Below are positions 29,611-39,175 of a stretch of 64,000 nucleotides of DNA, in pieces. Source of the DNA: Streptomyces sp. SID8352 (lineage in GTDB: Bacteria > Actinomycetota > Actinomycetes > Streptomycetales > Streptomycetaceae); assembly GCF_009862265.1 (NCBI RefSeq), contig NZ_WWGX01000006.1:186756-250755 (forward strand), written 5' to 3'. Each line of letters starts with the position of its first letter. The first letter of the stretch is position 1. The notes below the pieces were generated by a model. That model made no database searches. It was not told the DNA's origin and saw nothing but the letters and a program-made list of their open reading frames with translations. The translations under genes and the position numbers were made by a program.

Positions 29611-29661
29611 AGCAACTCGACCTGCGTTGAGTGCTACGGTTAACGCAAGTCGACCTGCGAT
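29611..29661. promoter_or_regulatory. Duplicated operator between TetR and dehydrogenase genes
   Basis: GCAACTCGACCTGCG (29612-29626) and GCAAGTCGACCTGCG (29645-29659) differ at one base and are spaced exactly 33 bases, about three helical turns, so both would face the same side of the DNA. The second is part of the dyad CGCA-N8-TGCG. They occupy the divergent promoter region. Confidence 0.65.
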
Positions 29662-29711
29662 GGGGACCGATCGTCCGCCGCCGGGGGTCGCAGCACCAAG
29701 GAGGTCATGAC

Positions 29712-30725
29712 ATGGCGCAGATGCTCGCCGCCCGCCTGCACGTCCCGAGCCGCACCCTGCGGATGGAGGAGGTGCCCCGGCCGCAGCCCGGACCCGGGGA
29801 GGTCCTGGTCAAGGTCGAGGCCGCCGGGGTGTGCCTGTCCGACGTCCACCTCATCGACGGCACCCTCACCCCGCTGCTCCTGCCCGGCGACACCGTCACC
29901 CTCGGCCACGAGGTCGCCGGCACCATCGCCGAGACCGGCCCCGGCGTCACGGCCTGGTCGCCCGGGCAGCGGGTCGTGCTGTACGCCGGAGAGGTCCGCG
30001 ACGGGGTCACCCACACGCGGGGTGTCGACTACGACGGCGGCTGGGCCGAGTACGCACTGTCCTCCGCCACCGCCCTGACCGCGCTGCCCGACTCCATCCC
30101 GTTCGAACAGGGCGCGATCATCCCCGACGCCGTCTCCACGCCCTGGGGTGCCATCACCGACACCGGTGCCGTCCGCCCCGGCGAGGCGGCCGGTGTCTGG
30201 GGGGCCGGCGGCCTCGGCGTGCACGCCGTGCAACTGCTGCGCGCCGTGGGCGCCTGCCCGGTCGTCGCCGTCGACCCCACCCCGGTCGCCCGCGAGCGCG
30301 CCACGGCCGCCGGTGCCGATCTCGCCCTCGACCCCGCCGATCCGGAGCTCCCGCAGGCCGTCGCGGCGGCGACGGGAGGGGCGGGGCTCGCCGTCGCCTT
30401 CGACTTCGCGGGGGTGCCGCCGGTGCGCGAGCAGGCCGTCTCCGTCCTCGCCCCCAAGGGCCGGCTGGTGCTGGTGGGCCTGACCGACAAGCCGCTCAAC
30501 CTCACCGACGGCACCCGCTTCAGCTACCTCCAGCAGCGGGTCCTCGGGCACTACGGCTCCGACATGCCGGTGGCCCTGCCGCAGCTCCTCCGCCTCGTCC
30601 AGGGCGGGCGGCTGGACTTCTCCGGCTCCATCAGCGGGGTGCTGCCGCTGGCCGACGCCGCCGAGGCGGTCGCCCGGCTGGAGAGCAAGGAGGGCAACCC
30701 GGTCCGTCTGATCCTGCGCCCCTGA
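29712..30725 (+). CDS. Zinc-binding alcohol dehydrogenase family protein
   Basis: The 337-residue MDR-superfamily enzyme has the catalytic zinc residues in GVCLSDVHLIDG (Cys) and TLGHEVAGTI (His-Glu), and the cofactor site VWGAGGLGVHAVQLLRAVG followed by an acidic residue (VVAVDPT), suggesting NAD(H) preference. The four-Cys structural zinc lobe is absent or degenerate, so it may lack the second zinc. A strong AAGGAGG site precedes the ATG at 29712. It is divergent from, and probably controlled by, the TetR regulator. A hairpin follows. Confidence 0.88.
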   Translation: MAQMLAARLHVPSRTLRMEEVPRPQPGPGEVLVKVEAAGVCLSDVHLIDGTLTPLLLPGDTVTLGHEVAGTIAETGPGVTAWSPGQRVVLYAGEVRDGVTHTRGVDYDGGWAEYALSSATALTALPDSIPFEQGAIIPDAVSTPWGAITDTGAVRPGEAAGVWGAGGLGVHAVQLLRAVGACPVVAVDPTPVARERATAAGADLALDPADPELPQAVAAATGGAGLAVAFDFAGVPPVREQAVSVLAPKGRLVLVGLTDKPLNLTDGTRFSYLQQRVLGHYGSDMPVALPQLLRLVQGGRLDFSGSISGVLPLADAAEAVARLESKEGNPVRLILRP

Positions 30726-30739
30726 CCCGCCCCGGGCCA

Positions 30740-30770
30740 CCGGACGGGGACGGCCCCCGCCCCCGTCCGG
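30740..30770 (+). terminator. Hairpin after the dehydrogenase gene
   Basis: Arms CCGGACGGGG (30740-30749) and CCCCGTCCGG (30761-30770) flank an 11-base loop, 14 bases after the stop. Confidence 0.55.
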
Positions 30771-30780
30771 CCACCGGTCC

Positions 30781-30810
30781 GATCCGCTCAGATCCGATCC
30801 GCTCAGATCC
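30781..30810. repeat. 15-bp tandem repeat, two perfect copies
   Basis: GATCCGCTCAGATCC is repeated back to back (30781-30795 and 30796-30810), with a decayed third start. The remaining sequence up to 31070 holds no supported gene. Confidence 0.7.
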
Positions 30811-31072
30811 GGTCCGAGCGGTGACGGCGGCGGCGCCCCGGCCGGTGAGCCCGGCTCCGTTCGCGGGATCGCGGTGACCGCCATGGGGCCGACCGGTCGG
30901 CATGTCGTCCGCGCCGCCCGCAGGCGTCGCGCCCGGACCGGGCGTCCTTGCTCCACGGCGGAGCGGCGCCCCGGCCGGGGGCACCGCCCGGTCCGCAGAG
31001 CGTGGGGTCCTGGGGCCCGGCCTCCCGGGACGCGTCGCTCCCCGCCCGCCCCGGGCACACCTCCCGGCCGTC

Positions 31073-31093
31073 TATACGATGTCCCCTCGGACA
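31073..31093 (+). promoter_or_regulatory. Promoter and dyad operator of the BlaI/M56 pair
   Basis: A TATACGAT -10-like element (31073-31080) is overlapped by the inverted repeat TGTCC-CCTC-GGACA (31080-31093), about 30 bases before the BlaI-type gene. The position at the transcription start is what is expected for an autorepressed BlaI-type operator. Confidence 0.5.
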
Positions 31094-31121
31094 ACGGACG
31101 GCGGCGGAAGGGAGGCGGGCG

Positions 31122-31508
31122 GTGACGGATCACCGGCGCCCGAGGCGCAGGGGCCAGGGCGAGCTGGAGGCACTGGTGCTGGCGGCGCTGCGCGAGGCGG
31201 ACGGCCCCGTCACGGCGGGCTGGGTGCAGGAGCACATGGGCGGCGACCTCGCCTACACCACGGTGATCACGATCCTGACCCGGCTGCTCGACAAGGGCGC
31301 CGTCGGCCGCGAGCGCGCGGGCCGTTCCTTCGCCTGGACCCCGGCGGCGGACCAGGCCGGGCTGGCAGCGCGCAAGATGCGCAAGGTCCTGGACGGGGAG
31401 AGCGACCGCATGGCCGTCCTCGCCAGCTTCGTCACCGGGCTGGACCCGGACGACGAGCGCCTGCTGCGCGAACTCCTGGAGCACGGACGCGGCCCGGAGG
31501 ACGTCTGA
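31122..31508 (+). CDS. BlaI/MecI/CopY family transcriptional repressor
   Basis: The 128-residue winged-helix protein shows the family pattern GQGELEALVLAALREADGPVTAGWVQEHM, LAYTTVITILTRLLDKGAVGRERAGRSFAWTP and a C-terminal dimerisation helix region (MAVLASFVTGLDPDDERLLRELLEHG). GTG 31122 follows AAGGGAGG. Six bases separate it from an M56 peptidase gene, the standard BlaI/BlaR1-like pairing in which the membrane peptidase leads to cleavage of the repressor. No beta-lactamase is nearby. Confidence 0.9.
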   Translation: MTDHRRPRRRGQGELEALVLAALREADGPVTAGWVQEHMGGDLAYTTVITILTRLLDKGAVGRERAGRSFAWTPAADQAGLAARKMRKVLDGESDRMAVLASFVTGLDPDDERLLRELLEHGRGPEDV

Positions 31509-31514
31509 CGCCTC

Positions 31515-32447
31515 ATGGGGTTCTTCGTCTTACTGCCACTGGTCCTGCCGCTGACGGCATGGCCCGTCGCGCGGCTGGCGGAGCAGCATCTGCACCCGCG
31601 CACCGCCACCCGCCTGCTGTCCGCCGTGGCCGCCGTGATGGCCCTGTGCAGCACGGTCTGCCTGGCCCTGGTCATGGTGGTCGGCACCGCCCAGCTCCCC
31701 GGCAACCCGCTGCCCGACGCCTGGTCCGACCCCGAGGTGCGGGCGGCGGTGCCCCACGACGAGATCATCGGCCGGGCGGCCATACCCGCGCTGTGCGCCG
31801 TGGTGGCCGCCTCGGCGCGGGCCCTGTGGCGCCACGGCCGGGTGCGCCGTCGCGCCCACCGCGCGCTCGCCGGACTGCCCGGCCGCGAGGTGGCCGTCCT
31901 GCCCGACGCGACGCCCTACGCCTACGCGCTGCCCGGCGGGGAGCGGGACCGGGTGGTGGTGAGCACCGGACTGCTCGGCCTGCTCCGGCCCGGGGAGCGG
32001 CGCGCGCTGTTCGCGCACGAGCGGGCCCACCTGGCCGCCCGCCACCACCGCTTCCTGCTCACCGTGCGGCTCGCGGCGCTCGCCAACCCGTTCCTCCGGC
32101 CGCTGCGGACGGCCGTCGCCTACACGGCGGAGCGGTGGGCGGACGAGGAGGCCGCCCGGACGGTGGGGGACCGCCGCGTGGTGGCGGTCGCGATCGGCAG
32201 GGCGGCCCTGGTCTCGCGCGGCGCCCCGCACGCCGTGTTCGCGGGGCTCGCGGCGCCCGGTCCGGTGCCGCGCCGGGTGGCGGCCCTGCTGGGTCCGGCC
32301 CCCGCGGTGCGCAACTGGCCCTCGGTTTTCACCTCGGTGGGCCTGGCGGCCTGGGCGGCGGCGGCCGGGACCGCCGTCTCCGCGATGTCGTCCGCGAACT
32401 CCGCCGTCACGATGTTCCTCATCCTCCGCGCCGCGACCCCCCTGTAG
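31515..32447 (+). CDS. M56 family membrane metallopeptidase
   Basis: The 310-residue protein has about four membrane helices (residues 2-18, 33-57, 84-104 and near 270-295). The zinc-peptidase motif HExxH is at residues 168-172 (AHERAHLAARH), with AERWADEEAA downstream supplying the third ligand. This is the BlaR1/MecR1 protease core without the extracellular penicillin-binding sensor domain, as usual for actinobacterial copies. It probably acts on the adjacent BlaI repressor. Signal and targets are unknown. Confidence 0.88.
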   Translation: MGFFVLLPLVLPLTAWPVARLAEQHLHPRTATRLLSAVAAVMALCSTVCLALVMVVGTAQLPGNPLPDAWSDPEVRAAVPHDEIIGRAAIPALCAVVAASARALWRHGRVRRRAHRALAGLPGREVAVLPDATPYAYALPGGERDRVVVSTGLLGLLRPGERRALFAHERAHLAARHHRFLLTVRLAALANPFLRPLRTAVAYTAERWADEEAARTVGDRRVVAVAIGRAALVSRGAPHAVFAGLAAPGPVPRRVAALLGPAPAVRNWPSVFTSVGLAAWAAAAGTAVSAMSSANSAVTMFLILRAATPL

Positions 32448-32548
32448 CGACCGGGCGGGCCCGGCGGGCGTGACCGCCGTCGCGGCCCGGGGCCGTGGTG
32501 GGCCGGCGGGGCGGGGCCATGGTGTGCCGGCGGGGCGGGCGCGGCGGG

Positions 32549-33001
32549 TCAGTCCATCAGCCCGGCGGCCAGGGCCGCGCCCAGCTCCCAGCAGGCGTCC
32601 AGGTCGCCCTTGGCGGGCTCACCGATCACGCTGACCGCCGGGGCGGCGCGCTGCCAGCCCAGTCCCGTGGTGATCGTCTCGATGGCGCGGGCCGCGCCGG
32701 TGGTGTCGTTGCCGCCGTGCACGTAGGAGCCGAAGGGCCTGCCTCGGGTCTCGTCCAGGCAGGGGTAGTACACCTGGTCGAAGAAGTGCTTCAGCGCCCC
32801 CGAGACGTACCCCAGGTTGGCCGGGGTGCCCACCAGGTATCCGTCGGCCTCCAGGACGTCGATCGGGGTGGCCGCGAGCGCCGCCCGCCGCACCACCCGC
32901 ACCCCCTCGATCTCCGGGGCCGTGGCCCCGGCCACGACGGCTTCGAGGAGCGCCTGGCAGTTCGGGGACGGCGTGTGATGCACGATCAGCAGAGTGGGCA
33001 C
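32549..33001 (-). CDS. Flavodoxin-like NAD(P)H-dependent FMN reductase/oxidoreductase
   Basis: The 150-residue protein starts with a beta-strand and phosphate loop for FMN (LLIVHHTPSPNCQALLEAV). It continues with ADGYLVGTPANLGYVSGALKHFFDQVYYP, the flavodoxin-fold segment that contacts the isoalloxazine, and FGSYVHGGNDTTGA. It is probably a cytosolic flavin oxidoreductase. The GTG at 33001 is taken as start, although its GGAG lies unusually close, so initiation could be leaderless. It is a single gene. Confidence 0.8.
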   Translation of the reverse strand: MPTLLIVHHTPSPNCQALLEAVVAGATAPEIEGVRVVRRAALAATPIDVLEADGYLVGTPANLGYVSGALKHFFDQVYYPCLDETRGRPFGSYVHGGNDTTGAARAIETITTGLGWQRAAPAVSVIGEPAKGDLDACWELGAALAAGLMD

Positions 33002-33146
33002 CTCCGCAGCCTGCCGTCCCCCGCGTTACGACCGCAACACGCGCCGCGCGTCCGGGCCGCGTCCCTCCGGGGGAGACACCCCCGGCCCCCGCCCCGCACG
33101 CCGCCTGTCGTCCGCCGGGCACGACGCCTTGCGTCCGCCGACCCGA

Positions 33147-33200
33147 CGTACGGGGGAGCCGCCCGCCCCCGGTACCGGGGACGGGCGGCTCCCCCGTACG
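33147..33200 (-). terminator. Long perfect hairpin after the MFS gene
   Basis: Nineteen-base perfect arms (33147-33165 and 33182-33200). The loop is itself palindromic around CCCCGGTACCGGGG, so the stem could extend nearly end to end. It begins 16 bases after the minus-strand MFS stop codon and lies between two minus-strand genes. Confidence 0.85.
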
Positions 33201-33216
33201 GGTGGCGCGGCCGGGC

Positions 33217-34815
33217 TCAGCCGACCGGGGCGGCCGGGGTTTCGGCCGCCCCGGCGGACTCCTCGGCCAGGCGCTCCATGCCGCTGGTGGTCTTCAGCGG
33301 CTTCTCCTTCAGGAACACCACGGCCACCAGCGCGAGCAGCGCGAACGGCGTGGCGACCAGGAACAGGTCGGCGGTGGCCACACCGTAGGCGTGCTCGACG
33401 ACGGCGCGGATCGGCCCGGGCAGTGTGGACATGTCGGGGACGGTGGTCTCGCCGGAGCCCCCGCCCGGCACGGCGGCGCCGGTCTCCCGCAGGCCCTTGG
33501 CGATCTCGTCGCCGACCCGGCTGGCGAGGACGGCACCGAGGACGCTCGTGCCGATGGTGCCGCCCATGCTGCGGAAGAAGGACAGCACGGAGGTGGCCGT
33601 GCCCAGCTCGGCGGCGGGCACGTCGTTCTGCGCGGCGAGCACCAGGTTCTGCATCAGCATGCCGACGCCGATGCCGAGGATCGCCATGTAGATGCTGAGC
33701 AGCCCGAAGTGGGTGCCCGCGTCGATGGTCGACAGCAGCGCGAGGCCGACGGCCATGATGATCGCGCCCGCCACCAGGTACCGCTTCCACCTGCCGGTCC
33801 GGCTGATCACCTGCCCGGCCACGGTGGACGACACCAGCAGCCCCATGATCATCGGCAGGCTCATCAGGCCCGCGACCGTGGGTGACTTGCCCAGGGAGAT
33901 CTGGAAGTACTGGGAGAGGAAGACGGTCCCGCCGAACATGGCGACGCCGACGAACAGGCTCGCGACCGTGGTGAGTGTCACCGTGCGGTTGCGGAAGATG
34001 CCGAGCGGGATGACCGGCTCGGCGGTCCGCGCCTCCACGAGGACGGCGAGCGCCAGCACCAGCACACCGGAGGCGGCCAGGGTCAGGCTCTGCCAGGAGC
34101 CCCAGGCGAACTCGTTGCCCGCCAGCGTGACCCAGATCAGCAGACCGCTGACACCGGCGACGATCAGGAACGCGCCGAGCCAGTCGATGCGCACCTCGCG
34201 CCGCACGGTGGGCAGCCGCAGCGTGCGCTGGAGCAGCGCGATGGCCAGCAGCGCGAACGGCACCCCGATGAAGAAGCACCAGCGCCAGCCCAGCCACGAG
34301 GTGTCGACCAGCACGCCGCCGACCAGCGGACCGGCGACGGTGCCCACGGCGAAGACCGCGCCGAAGATCCCGGCGTACTTGCCGAGCTGGCGCGGCGGGA
34401 TGATGGAGGCCATGACGACCTGGGCGAGAGCGGTCAGACCGCCCGCGCCGATGCCCTGCACCACGCGGCTGAAGATGAGCAGGCCCACACCGTGCGAGAA
34501 GCCCGCCAGCAGCGAGCCGACCACGAACATGGCCAGCGAGAGCTGGAGCAGCAGCTTCTTGTTGAAGAGGTCGGACAGCTTGCCCCACAGCGGCACCGTG
34601 GCCGTCATGGCCAGCAGTTCCGAGGTGACGACCCAGGTGTAGGCGGACTGGGTGGCGCCCAGGTCGGCGATGATCGTCGGCAGCGCGTTGGCCACCACGG
34701 TCCCGGCCAGGATCGCGACGAACATTCCGGCCATCAGACCGGACATGGCCTGGAGTATCTGCCGGTGGGACATGGCGGCGGGAGGCGCGGCGGCGGGCGC
34801 CTGGGTTGGGGTCAC
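33217..34815 (-). CDS. MFS multidrug efflux transporter, DHA2 (EmrB/QacA) type
   Basis: The 532-residue protein has 14 predicted membrane helices. Motifs are LAGTVVANALPTIIADLG (helix 1, motif D1-like), GKLSDLFNKKLLL (motif A) and GAVFAVGTVAGPLVGGVLV (antiporter motif C). An extracytoplasmic loop of about 60 residues precedes the last helix. It probably exports toxic compounds using the proton gradient. The TetR gene lies immediately upstream on the same strand (90-base gap), so it likely controls this pump. Start GTG 34815 is preceded by AAAGAGA. Confidence 0.9.
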   Translation of the reverse strand: MTPTQAPAAAPPAAMSHRQILQAMSGLMAGMFVAILAGTVVANALPTIIADLGATQSAYTWVVTSELLAMTATVPLWGKLSDLFNKKLLLQLSLAMFVVGSLLAGFSHGVGLLIFSRVVQGIGAGGLTALAQVVMASIIPPRQLGKYAGIFGAVFAVGTVAGPLVGGVLVDTSWLGWRWCFFIGVPFALLAIALLQRTLRLPTVRREVRIDWLGAFLIVAGVSGLLIWVTLAGNEFAWGSWQSLTLAASGVLVLALAVLVEARTAEPVIPLGIFRNRTVTLTTVASLFVGVAMFGGTVFLSQYFQISLGKSPTVAGLMSLPMIMGLLVSSTVAGQVISRTGRWKRYLVAGAIIMAVGLALLSTIDAGTHFGLLSIYMAILGIGVGMLMQNLVLAAQNDVPAAELGTATSVLSFFRSMGGTIGTSVLGAVLASRVGDEIAKGLRETGAAVPGGGSGETTVPDMSTLPGPIRAVVEHAYGVATADLFLVATPFALLALVAVVFLKEKPLKTTSGMERLAEESAGAAETPAAPVG

Positions 34816-34905
34816 GGGATCTCTTTCATGGTGGTCTGGGGCTCGCGAACGAGCGGGGGAGCACGGACCGGGGTCCGGGGGACCGGCCGGCCGGCGTGCG
34901 AGGTC

Positions 34906-35640
34906 TCAGGCGGGAGGCGCCGGAAGGCCGGCGGTGAGGAGGGCGAACGCCTCGTCGAAGACGGGGAGCAGGGAGGCGTCCTCCTGGTGCGTGAACCAGT
35001 GCTCCACGCTCGTGCGCACCGCGGTGACCGCGACCGCGGCCAGCAGCCGGGGATAGAGGTCGAGCGCCGCGCGCCGGTCCTCGTGGGACCCGGCACCGGC
35101 ACCGGCCCAGTCCGCCGCGGCACCGCGGGCGGGTCCGACGGGCCCGGGCGCGGCCGGACCGGACGGGCCGTTCCGGCCGCCGGGGGCGGTGGAGCGCAGC
35201 CGGAGCGCGACGGCCTCGGCCAGTTCCGTCTCGTGCGCCATGTGCGCGCACAGCATCCGCACCAGCAGGTGCGGGGCGGTGTGCAGCACCTTGATGTGCA
35301 GCCGCCACAGCTCGTGCTGGTGCTCCGCCTCGGCCAGTTCGGCGGTCAGGGCGTCGTGCAGGGCCTCCACCGGGGAGAGCCCGAAGGGCGCGTCCAGTAC
35401 GGCGCGTCGCATCCGGATGCCCGCGTCCGGGTCGATCGCCACGAAGGCGTCGTCGCGCGAGTCGAAGTAGTTGAAGAACGTCCGCACGGAGACCCCGGCC
35501 GCGGCGCTGATCGCCTCGACCGTGACACGGTCCGCCCCGTGCTCCGCGGCGAGCCGCACCGCGGACTCCGCGAGGGCGGCCCGCGTGGCGCGCTTCTTGC
35601 GCTCCCGCAGGCCGCCCCCGGGGACGTTCTTCTCGGACAT
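34906..35640 (-). CDS. TetR family regulator of the adjacent efflux pump
   Basis: The 244-residue protein has a TetR helix-turn-helix (ALAESAVRLAAEHGADRVTVEAISAAAGVSVRTFFNYFDSRDDAF) and a divergent ligand domain with a Gly/Pro/Ala-rich insertion around residues 160-185. It lies just upstream of the MFS pump gene in the same direction. Two TGCA-N5-TGCA boxes overlap its start region. The ATG at 35640 was chosen because the start at 35649 lies inside one of these boxes; 35649 remains possible. Confidence 0.88.
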   Translation of the reverse strand: MSEKNVPGGGLRERKKRATRAALAESAVRLAAEHGADRVTVEAISAAAGVSVRTFFNYFDSRDDAFVAIDPDAGIRMRRAVLDAPFGLSPVEALHDALTAELAEAEHQHELWRLHIKVLHTAPHLLVRMLCAHMAHETELAEAVALRLRSTAPGGRNGPSGPAAPGPVGPARGAAADWAGAGAGSHEDRRAALDLYPRLLAAVAVTAVRTSVEHWFTHQEDASLLPVFDEAFALLTAGLPAPPA

Positions 35641-35644
35641 GGCG

Positions 35645-35674
35645 TGCATGCTATGCAAATCTGCACGCCCTGCA
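35645..35674 (-). promoter_or_regulatory. Two TGCA-N5-TGCA operator boxes upstream of the TetR gene
   Basis: TGCATGCTATGCA (35645-35657) and TGCACGCCCTGCA (35662-35674) are both 13-bp dyads, spaced 17 bases centre to centre. They lie in an AT-richer patch just upstream of, or overlapping, the TetR start. Their position suggests autoregulation of the TetR-MFS unit. Confidence 0.55.
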
Positions 35675-35680
35675 AAATTA

Positions 35681-36612
<932 letters not shown>

Positions 36613-37095
36613 CCCGGACCGGCGGCCCGCCCGGCCGCCCGCCCCGGCGGCCCGGTTCCCGACGCGGGGGCCGGGCCGTTCGCCGTGCCTGCGGCCGTTC
36701 CCCCGGCCACCGCGACGCACATCGCGGCCCCTCCGGGGATCCGGCGCGGCGCGTCCGGCGGGGCCCTCGCGTCCGGGCGCCGTTCGCGAAGGTCGCCGGT
36801 CGTCCCGGTCGCCCGGCGTCGAGGTCGTCCGGCGTCGCGGTCGCCGGAAAAGGGCCGGCGGCGGCTCCCGGCTGGTCGGGACCGACACGCGCGGGCGGGG
36901 CGCCGGAGGCGGCCGTGGTGCGGGCGACCGCCGTCACCGGGCCGGCGCCGACCGCGGCGCCCCTCGACATCGTCGGCACGCACGCCATCTTTCGACGCCG
37001 ACAGGAGACCAGCGGGAGCGCGGCGACGTGGGCGGGCACGGCCGCGCGATACCTTATTGCACATCCTTTGCAGGAACACATGATGTGCGAGAGAG
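36613..37095. other. Intergenic region upstream of the TsaD paralogue
   Basis: No gene is supported. The last 50 bases are AT-richer (ATACCTTATTGCACATCC) and contain the dyad CACATGATGTG (37077-37087) next to the TsaD start, possibly a promoter/operator. Confidence 0.4.
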
Positions 37096-38169
37096 GTGGC
37101 CGTGGTGGCTCCGGTGGTGCTGGGCATCGAGTCGTCGTGCGACGAGACCGGGGCCGGGATCGTCTCCGGCGGGCGGCTGCTCGCGCACGTCGTCGCATCG
37201 AGCATGGATGAGCACGCGCGTTTCGGGGGAGTGGTCCCCGAGATCGCCTCCCGCGCTCATCTCCAGGCGTTCAACCCCGTGGTCAGGGAGGCCCTGGGGC
37301 AGGCGGGGATGGGCCTGGAGGACATCGACGCCGTCGCGGTGACCACCGGGCCAGGTCTCTCGGGGGCGCTCCAGGTCGGTCTGTCCGGGGCGAAGGCACT
37401 GGCGTACGCCACGGGGGTGCCGCTGTACGGGGTGCATCATCTGGCCGGGCACGTGGCCGCCGACACCCTGGAGCACGGGCCGCTGCCCGACCCGTGCGTG
37501 GTGCTGATCGTCTCCGGCGGGCACACCTCGTTGCTGCTGGTGCGCGACCTGGTGCGTGATCCGATCCTGCACCTGGGTGACACCGTGGACGACGCGGCGG
37601 GCGAGTGCTTCGACAAGGTCGCCCGCGTCTTCGGCCTCCCCTATCCGGGGGGCCCGGCCATCGACCGCGCCGCCCAGGGGGGCAACCCGTGCGCTGTCGC
37701 CTTCCCCCGCCCGCTCCTGGGCTCGAAGGAGCACCCGTACGCGTTCTCCTTCTCCGGCCTGAAGACGGCCGCCGCCCGCTGGGCCGAGCGGCGCCGGGCC
37801 CGCGGTGAGGAGATCCCGCTGGCCGACGGCGCCGCCTCGTTGCAGGAGGCGGTCGCGGACGTGCTGACCCGCAAGGCGCTGGCGGCCTGCCGCCAGTACG
37901 AGGTGGGGACCCTGGTCGTGGTGGGCGGCGTCGCGGCGAACTCGCGGGTGCGGGCGCTGGCCGAGGAGCGGTGCGCGGCCGCCGGTGTGGAGCTGCGGGT
38001 GCCGCCGCTGACACTGTGCACCGACAACGGGGCGATGATCGCCGCCGTCGGCGACCTCCTGGTCCGGGCGGGCGCCGATCCGGCGCAGCTGGACCTGTCC
38101 GTCGACCCGTCCGCCCCGCTGGAGCGCGCCGTGCTGCACCCGGCCGCCCAGCCCGCGCGGGTGGCGTGA
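37096..38169 (+). CDS. TsaD/Gcp family protein, probable paralogue of the tRNA t6A synthase subunit
   Basis: The 357-residue protein is a full-length Kae1/TsaD/Gcp ATPase. It has the N-terminal [17 protein letters not shown], the metal-binding HxxxH ([12 protein letters not shown]), [56 protein letters not shown] and [10 protein letters not shown]. TsaD transfers threonylcarbamoyl to A37 of tRNAs. In Streptomyces the housekeeping tsaD sits with tsaB, tsaE and rimI; none is here, and the text differs noticeably from the usual streptomycete TsaD, so this looks like a second copy. The start could be GTG 37096, 37102 or 37105, with GAGAG upstream. A decayed GNAT gene overlaps its stop. Confidence 0.88.
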   Translation: MAVVAPVVLGIESSCDETGAGIVSGGRLLAHVVASSMDEHARFGGVVPEIASRAHLQAFNPVVREALGQAGMGLEDIDAVAVTTGPGLSGALQVGLSGAKALAYATGVPLYGVHHLAGHVAADTLEHGPLPDPCVVLIVSGGHTSLLLVRDLVRDPILHLGDTVDDAAGECFDKVARVFGLPYPGGPAIDRAAQGGNPCAVAFPRPLLGSKEHPYAFSFSGLKTAAARWAERRRARGEEIPLADGAASLQEAVADVLTRKALAACRQYEVGTLVVVGGVAANSRVRALAEERCAAAGVELRVPPLTLCTDNGAMIAAVGDLLVRAGADPAQLDLSVDPSAPLERAVLHPAAQPARVA

Positions 38170-38740
38170 GGGAAGTGGCCGCGCGTTCTCCGACCGGGGC
38201 CGAGCTGCCGGCCCGCGGGGAGGACGTGCGGCGTGTGTACCGGGAGGCGTTCGCCGGTCCGTCGTGGTCGGAGGACGCCTCGACGGCGGGCCGGTCCGTC
38301 GACCGGCCGGCGCCACCGCTCGGCCCGGCTTCACCGCCGTCGGCGCCCTCACTGTGGACGACGTCCCGCTCGGCCCGGCCACCGCCCGGACCACGCCCGT
38401 CCCGTTTCCGTCCGGCCGCTGCTACCCGCAGGGCGCCGCCGTCCTGGGGGCGGAGCGGACGGCGGGGTGGCTGTGCGAGGGCCGGGAGGTCGACGGGACG
38501 GCCGTCGCTCCGTCCGTGCGCGGGCGCGGGGTGGGCACGGCCCTCCTGGACGCGGTCACCGCGGACGCCCCCGGGGGCCGGTGCCGGCTGCTGACCTCCG
38601 TCCGCGCCAGCACCACGCCCGCGTTCCGCCGGCGCCGGGGCCGGACACAGGCCGCCCCTCCCGCGCCCGAGGGCAGCGGCCTCGTCGTCCTCCTGGGCCC
38701 CGGGCATCAGGCCCGTGCCGAAGCTCCCCATCCGCTCTGA
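38166..38740 (+). pseudogene. Frameshifted GNAT acetyltransferase gene
   Basis: GTG 38166 overlaps the TGA of the TsaD-like gene (GTGA) and opens a frame encoding a GNAT-like N-terminus (GAELPARGEDVRRVYREAFAGPSWSED). Near 38305-38320 the homology moves to another frame, which continues ARPGFTAVGALTVDDVPLG and the acetyl-CoA-binding segment VAPSVRGRGVGTALLDAVTADAPGGRC, then a degraded C-terminus ending at 38740. A single indel explains this. It is either a recent pseudogene or a sequencing error. Coupling to a TsaD homologue echoes the tsaD/rimI neighbourhood. Confidence 0.75.
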
Positions 38741-38824
38741 CCGACCCGGGGAGCACTCGTGCGTACCGCTGACATCGGCAGCCCCTTCCTCGACCGCTTC
38801 GCCGCCCGCGGCCGCGGCGGTCCC

Positions 38825-38863
38825 GGACACGCGGCCCGGACACGCGGCCCGGACACGCGGCCC
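38825..38863. repeat. 13-bp tandem repeat, three perfect copies
   Basis: GGACACGCGGCCC is repeated three times (38825, 38838, 38851), followed by a degenerate fourth copy. The surrounding intergenic region 38741-39175 holds no supported gene. Confidence 0.75.
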
Positions 38864-38996
38864 TGACACACGGAGAGGGCGCCCGCCACCGGACCGGCCG
38901 CCGCGAACAGCGCCCCCGCCCCGGAGCGTCCGGCCCGTCCCGGAACGGCGCCCGTCCCGGCTCCGGGTGACGCCGTCCCGTCCCGGCGCCCGCGCC

Positions 38997-39052
38997 GTGC
39001 CCCCGCTCCCGGATCGCTCCGTGCCCCCGCTCCCGGAACGCCCCGTGCCCCC
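38997..39052. repeat. 24-bp tandem repeat, two copies plus partial
   Basis: Units starting GTGCCCCCGCTCCCGGA occur at 38997 and 39021, differing at three bases, and a partial third starts at 39045. It lies about 125 bases upstream of the phosphoketolase gene. Confidence 0.65.
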
Positions 39053-39175
39053 TTCGGCCCGGCAGGTGACCCGAACGGCCCTCACGGGTACCCGCCCCGT
39101 CCCAGCAGGGTGTGGGATGTGCACCGCGGCACCCGCCCCGGCGACGACCGTCTCCCGAACGGGAAAGGACCCCCG

